Shown piece by piece: positions 61,416-64,000 of a DNA stretch of 64,000 bases. Within the stretch, counting starts at the first letter, position 1, and every line of letters begins with the position of its first letter. The notes beneath the pieces are model-generated. The model was given only the letters and a program-made list of their open reading frames with translations. It made no database searches and was not told where the DNA came from. Location: the NCBI GenBank assembly GCA_030824495.1, contig JAVBXP010000021.1, forward strand, positions 1 through 64,000. The letters are read 5' to 3'. The stretch is from a bacterium (GTDB lineage Bacteria; Pseudomonadota; Alphaproteobacteria; Caulobacterales; Caulobacteraceae). The position numbers and the translations under genes were made by a program.

Positions 61416-62537
61416 GTGAACTTGGCGGCGACAGCCATAGTCCCCGTGCTGACGGCCACCGCGGCGACCACCCCGCACGCCGACAAAACCTCGTTCGCGC
61501 CGCCGCCCGTGCTGACGATCGAGCGCCCTGCCCCGGCTGACACCCACAGCGCCGAAATCAGCGTCCTAACCTACAACGTCCGCGGCCTGCCCTGGCCCAT
61601 CGCGACCGGTCGGGCGAAGGCGCTGAAGAAGATCGGAGCCGAGCTGGCCGCGATGCGCGCGGAGGGCCGCCAGCCCGACGTCGTGCTGATCCAGGAAGGC
61701 TTCCGCAGCGAAGTCGCCGATCTGGTGAAGACCAGCGGCTACCGCTATTGGGCCCAGGGCCCGACGCGCGGCGAGCGGGCGTCCGGCACGGCCCCGCAGG
61801 ACGGCCGCAAATATCGCCGCGTCCGCTATGTGCGTTTCGGAGAGGGCTGGGGAAAGTTCACCAGCGCCGGCCTGCATGTGCTGAGCGACGTGCCCATGGT
61901 GGAGGTGCGCAACACACCCTACCGCTTCTGCGCCGGCTTCGACTGCCTGGCCAACAAGGGCGCCATGCTGGTCCGCCTCGCGCCGCCAGACCTGCCGCAA
62001 GACCTCGACATCATCAACACGCACCTGAATTCGCGAGGCGCATCGCGGGTGCCGGTGAAGCGCTCCCTGCGCGCCCACAACCTGCAGACCGAGGAGCTCA
62101 ACGCCTTCATCAACAACCACTGGAAGGCCGAGACCCCGCTGCTGATCGGCGGCGATTTCAACGTCAGGAATGCGCCCGAACGCTACGACTACCGGGCGGC
62201 CGAACGGCCCTATGTCGTGGTCAGCGAATTCTGCAATCACCCATCCGACCCTTGCGAGGGGCAACCCTCCGTCGATGGCGAGCAACCCTGGTTGCGCTCC
62301 CAGGACCTTCAGGCGTTCGCCAGCGACGGCGCAGTGAGCGTTCGCCCCATCCGGGTGGAAAAGGTGTTTGGACCCCAGCCCGGCCGCCGCCGCCTCTCCG
62401 ACCACGACGGCTATCTGGTCAGCTATCGCTTCAGTTGGAACGCCGAGGTCGCCGCTGCCCCCGCGCCCCCTCAGGTAGCCCCTATGGAAACGCCGCAGGT
62501 CGCGAGTTCAGATGTGAAAATGTCCGGTAAGCCCTGA
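61416..62537 (+). CDS. Endonuclease/exonuclease/phosphatase family protein
   Basis: A 373-residue EEP-fold enzyme of DNase I/sphingomyelinase type. The metal and catalytic motifs are LTYNVRGLP, VLIQEGF, NTHLNSRG, GGDFNVRN and SDHDGYLVSY, in the normal order. A hydrophobic start (LAATAIVPVLTATAATTPHA) may be a weak signal peptide. The GTG start is uncertain. The substrate may be a phosphodiester lipid or nucleic acid. The last 30 residues are a disordered Pro/Ala tail. Confidence 0.88.
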   Translation: MNLAATAIVPVLTATAATTPHADKTSFAPPPVLTIERPAPADTHSAEISVLTYNVRGLPWPIATGRAKALKKIGAELAAMRAEGRQPDVVLIQEGFRSEVADLVKTSGYRYWAQGPTRGERASGTAPQDGRKYRRVRYVRFGEGWGKFTSAGLHVLSDVPMVEVRNTPYRFCAGFDCLANKGAMLVRLAPPDLPQDLDIINTHLNSRGASRVPVKRSLRAHNLQTEELNAFINNHWKAETPLLIGGDFNVRNAPERYDYRAAERPYVVVSEFCNHPSDPCEGQPSVDGEQPWLRSQDLQAFASDGAVSVRPIRVEKVFGPQPGRRRLSDHDGYLVSYRFSWNAEVAAAPAPPQVAPMETPQVASSDVKMSGKP

Positions 62538-62541
62538 GAAA

Positions 62542-64000
62542 TCAGGGCAGCGGCGAGCCACCGTGCTTGACCGACCATGCTTCGGCCGCGTCCTGAGCCG
62601 GACCGGAGGCGTCCACCCGCACCCAGTCGATCGGGCCGACATCGCGATCAAGCTGCATGCGCAAGGTGGCGACGGTGGCGTCGGAAGCATCACCCTTCCG
62701 GCCCTCGATGCGCTCGGCCAACACCTCTGGCGCGGCCTCCAGCCAAACGCCATGGAATGGCACGCCAGCCTCTACCGCGAGGTTCTCGACCCGCGCGCGC
62801 AAGTCCGGCTGGATGAAGGTCGCGTCCACCACCACCGCGCGGCCGACGGCCAACAAGGTACGAGCCTCGCTCAACAGGGCCTCGTACACCTCGGCATAGA
62901 AGGCCGGTGAATAGACGGTCGACGGCAGCGCTGCATCGGGCGCAACGCCAAGCAGCCGTTTGCGGATCTCGTCCGTGCGCAACACCACCGCGCCCGGCGA
63001 CGCGCCCAGACCCGGGGCGATGAGGCGCGCGAAGGTCGACTTGCCGCTGCCCGAGAGTCCTCCAACCGCCGTCAACTTCGGCGGCGGCGGCGACAGATGG
63101 CGCAGGCCGGCGTCCAGATAGTCGCTGGCGGCCTGATAGTCGCCGCTGTGAGCCTGGACATGGGTGCGCACGCCCGCCCGAACGGCCATCATCAGCGGCA
63201 GCGCGGCCAGACCGGTCAGCAGATCAGGTCCGGAATGGCGCAGACCCTCATCCAGATAGGCCGACAGCACCCGCACCGCGGCGTCACGACGGCGGCGGAA
63301 GTCCAGATCCATCAACAGGAATGCGAGATCGTACTGGATATCGATGTCCGACAGCACGTCGTTGAATTCGATGCAGTCGAAGAGGATGGGCTTGCCACCC
63401 TCCAACAGGATGTTCCCCAGGTGCAGGTCGGCGTGGCATTGGCGCGCGAACCCCGCGGTCCGGCGCGCGTCCAGCAGCGCCTCGCGGCGGAAGTACTCGG
63501 CGTACGTGGCCGTCACCAACGCCTCGACCCGCTCCTCGCCCAGTTGCGGCGCCAACTCTCTGATCAGCTTGGCGTTGGAATCGATGGTGTATTTCAGCGC
63601 CTTGCCGCCGCCGCCCTGCGGCCGAACCGGCGCGCGGGCATGCAGGTTCGCCACTTCGCGGCCCATGGCCTCGGCAAGTTCGCCGTCCACGGCCCAGGGC
63701 CGCGCGGCCAGCACGAAACTCTCGTCGAAACGGCGCATTTCCAGCGCGAACTCGACAACAGGCCCAGGGCCCTCCAGCTCCAGCCCCCCGTTAGCCGCGC
63801 GGGTCAACCTGCGGACGGCGCGATAGATGTCGGAGGTGGCGGCCAGGTTGAACCGAAGCTCGCGTTCCAGCGCCCAGTGGCGCAGGTCGAGGGTCGAATA
63901 GTCCAGATAGCCGAGCTCGACCCGCCGCTTGACCTTGAAGGCGGTGTCTCCGGCCAGGAATACGCGAGCACAGGCCGTCTCGATCGTCCGCTCGGCGCGC
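62542..64000 (-). CDS. APH-type kinase fused to a P-loop ATPase (partial at window end)
   Basis: A bifunctional protein that continues past the right edge; 486 codons are visible. The first part is an aminoglycoside-phosphotransferase-like fold with CHADLHLGNILLEGGKPILFDCIEFND. A P-loop NTPase of the AAA/zeta-toxin-like type follows, with GLSGSGKSTFARLIAP, and ends ...VKHGGSPLP. The apparent start at 63807 is internal: the frame is open to 64000 with protein-like sequence (KVKRRVELGYLDYSTLDLRHWALE). Such fusions are widespread in proteobacteria and uncharacterised. Confidence 0.9.
   Translation of the reverse strand, partial: RAERTIETACARVFLAGDTAFKVKRRVELGYLDYSTLDLRHWALERELRFNLAATSDIYRAVRRLTRAANGGLELEGPGPVVEFALEMRRFDESFVLAARPWAVDGELAEAMGREVANLHARAPVRPQGGGGKALKYTIDSNAKLIRELAPQLGEERVEALVTATYAEYFRREALLDARRTAGFARQCHADLHLGNILLEGGKPILFDCIEFNDVLSDIDIQYDLAFLLMDLDFRRRRDAAVRVLSAYLDEGLRHSGPDLLTGLAALPLMMAVRAGVRTHVQAHSGDYQAASDYLDAGLRHLSPPPPKLTAVGGLSGSGKSTFARLIAPGLGASPGAVVLRTDEIRKRLLGVAPDAALPSTVYSPAFYAEVYEALLSEARTLLAVGRAVVVDATFIQPDLRARVENLAVEAGVPFHGVWLEAAPEVLAERIEGRKGDASDATVATLRMQLDRDVGPIDWVRVDASGPAQDAAEAWSVKHGGSPLP

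Overview
This window is a stretch of alphaproteobacterial chromosome that most resembles Caulobacter or a close Caulobacteraceae relative. The evidence is high GC, dense coding on both strands, and several typical features: a MucR/Ros regulator, PleC/DivJ-type histidine kinases, DUF2336 and DUF1491 proteins, very large TonB-dependent receptors, and an acrA-acrB-nodT efflux operon divergent from a TipR-like TetR gene. The assignment is from recognised protein families, not from a database search. I see no phage, insertion sequence, CRISPR array or rRNA, and no gene-free stretch longer than 300 bases.

Layout. 1-12.8 kb: the 3' end of an ABC permease, a DUF2336 protein, two tandem secreted proteins each with three TonB-C-like modules, an uncharacterised helical-repeat protein, prfC, two small hypotheticals (one DUF1491), a membrane histidine kinase and a soluble one, a SufE-like protein, a PAS_5 protein and mucR with a clear terminator. 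12.8-20.6 kb: a second DUF2336 protein, a divergent enoyl-CoA hydratase / acyl-CoA synthetase pair sharing a perfect 21-bp palindrome, a methyltransferase, an archaeal/eukaryotic-type prolyl-tRNA synthetase, a MaoC dehydratase and a cytoplasmic trypsin-like protease. 20.7-25 kb: oligopeptidase B coupled to a GNAT acetyltransferase, tRNA-Gln(TTG), tRNA-Pro(CGG) and an M19 dipeptidase homolog that lacks two metal ligands. 25-32.6 kb: nodT-acrB-acrA, a promoter with two operator-like repeats, the TetR regulator, an Lrp/AsnC regulator and a MarR regulator with a 74-residue partner. 33-43 kb: gamma-glutamyltransferase, TonB-dependent receptor, M14 carboxypeptidase-like protein and a secreted amidohydrolase. 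43-55 kb: sppA, a TPR-2OG oxygenase, a second TonB-dependent receptor, a peptide ABC binding protein, two peptide permeases and a TPR-aspartyl beta-hydroxylase. 55-64 kb: a TIGR01244-type phosphatase-like protein, a tiny lipoprotein, an MBL hydrolase, a secreted lipase, a small membrane protein, a fatty acyl-CoA ligase, a BaiN-type flavoprotein, an EEP-family secreted phosphodiesterase and the 3' part of an APH-AAA fusion.

How the genes fit together. The strongest theme is peptide capture and breakdown: two TonB-dependent receptors, an Opp/Dpp-type binding protein and permeases, gamma-glutamyltransferase, M14, M19, amidohydrolase, oligopeptidase B and sppA. Two iron/2-oxoglutarate enzymes fused to TPR repeats sit within this theme, and one is translationally coupled to the peptide permeases. 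That arrangement is the best candidate here for an undescribed system. A second theme is fatty-acid activation and oxidation, and a third is efflux with local repression.
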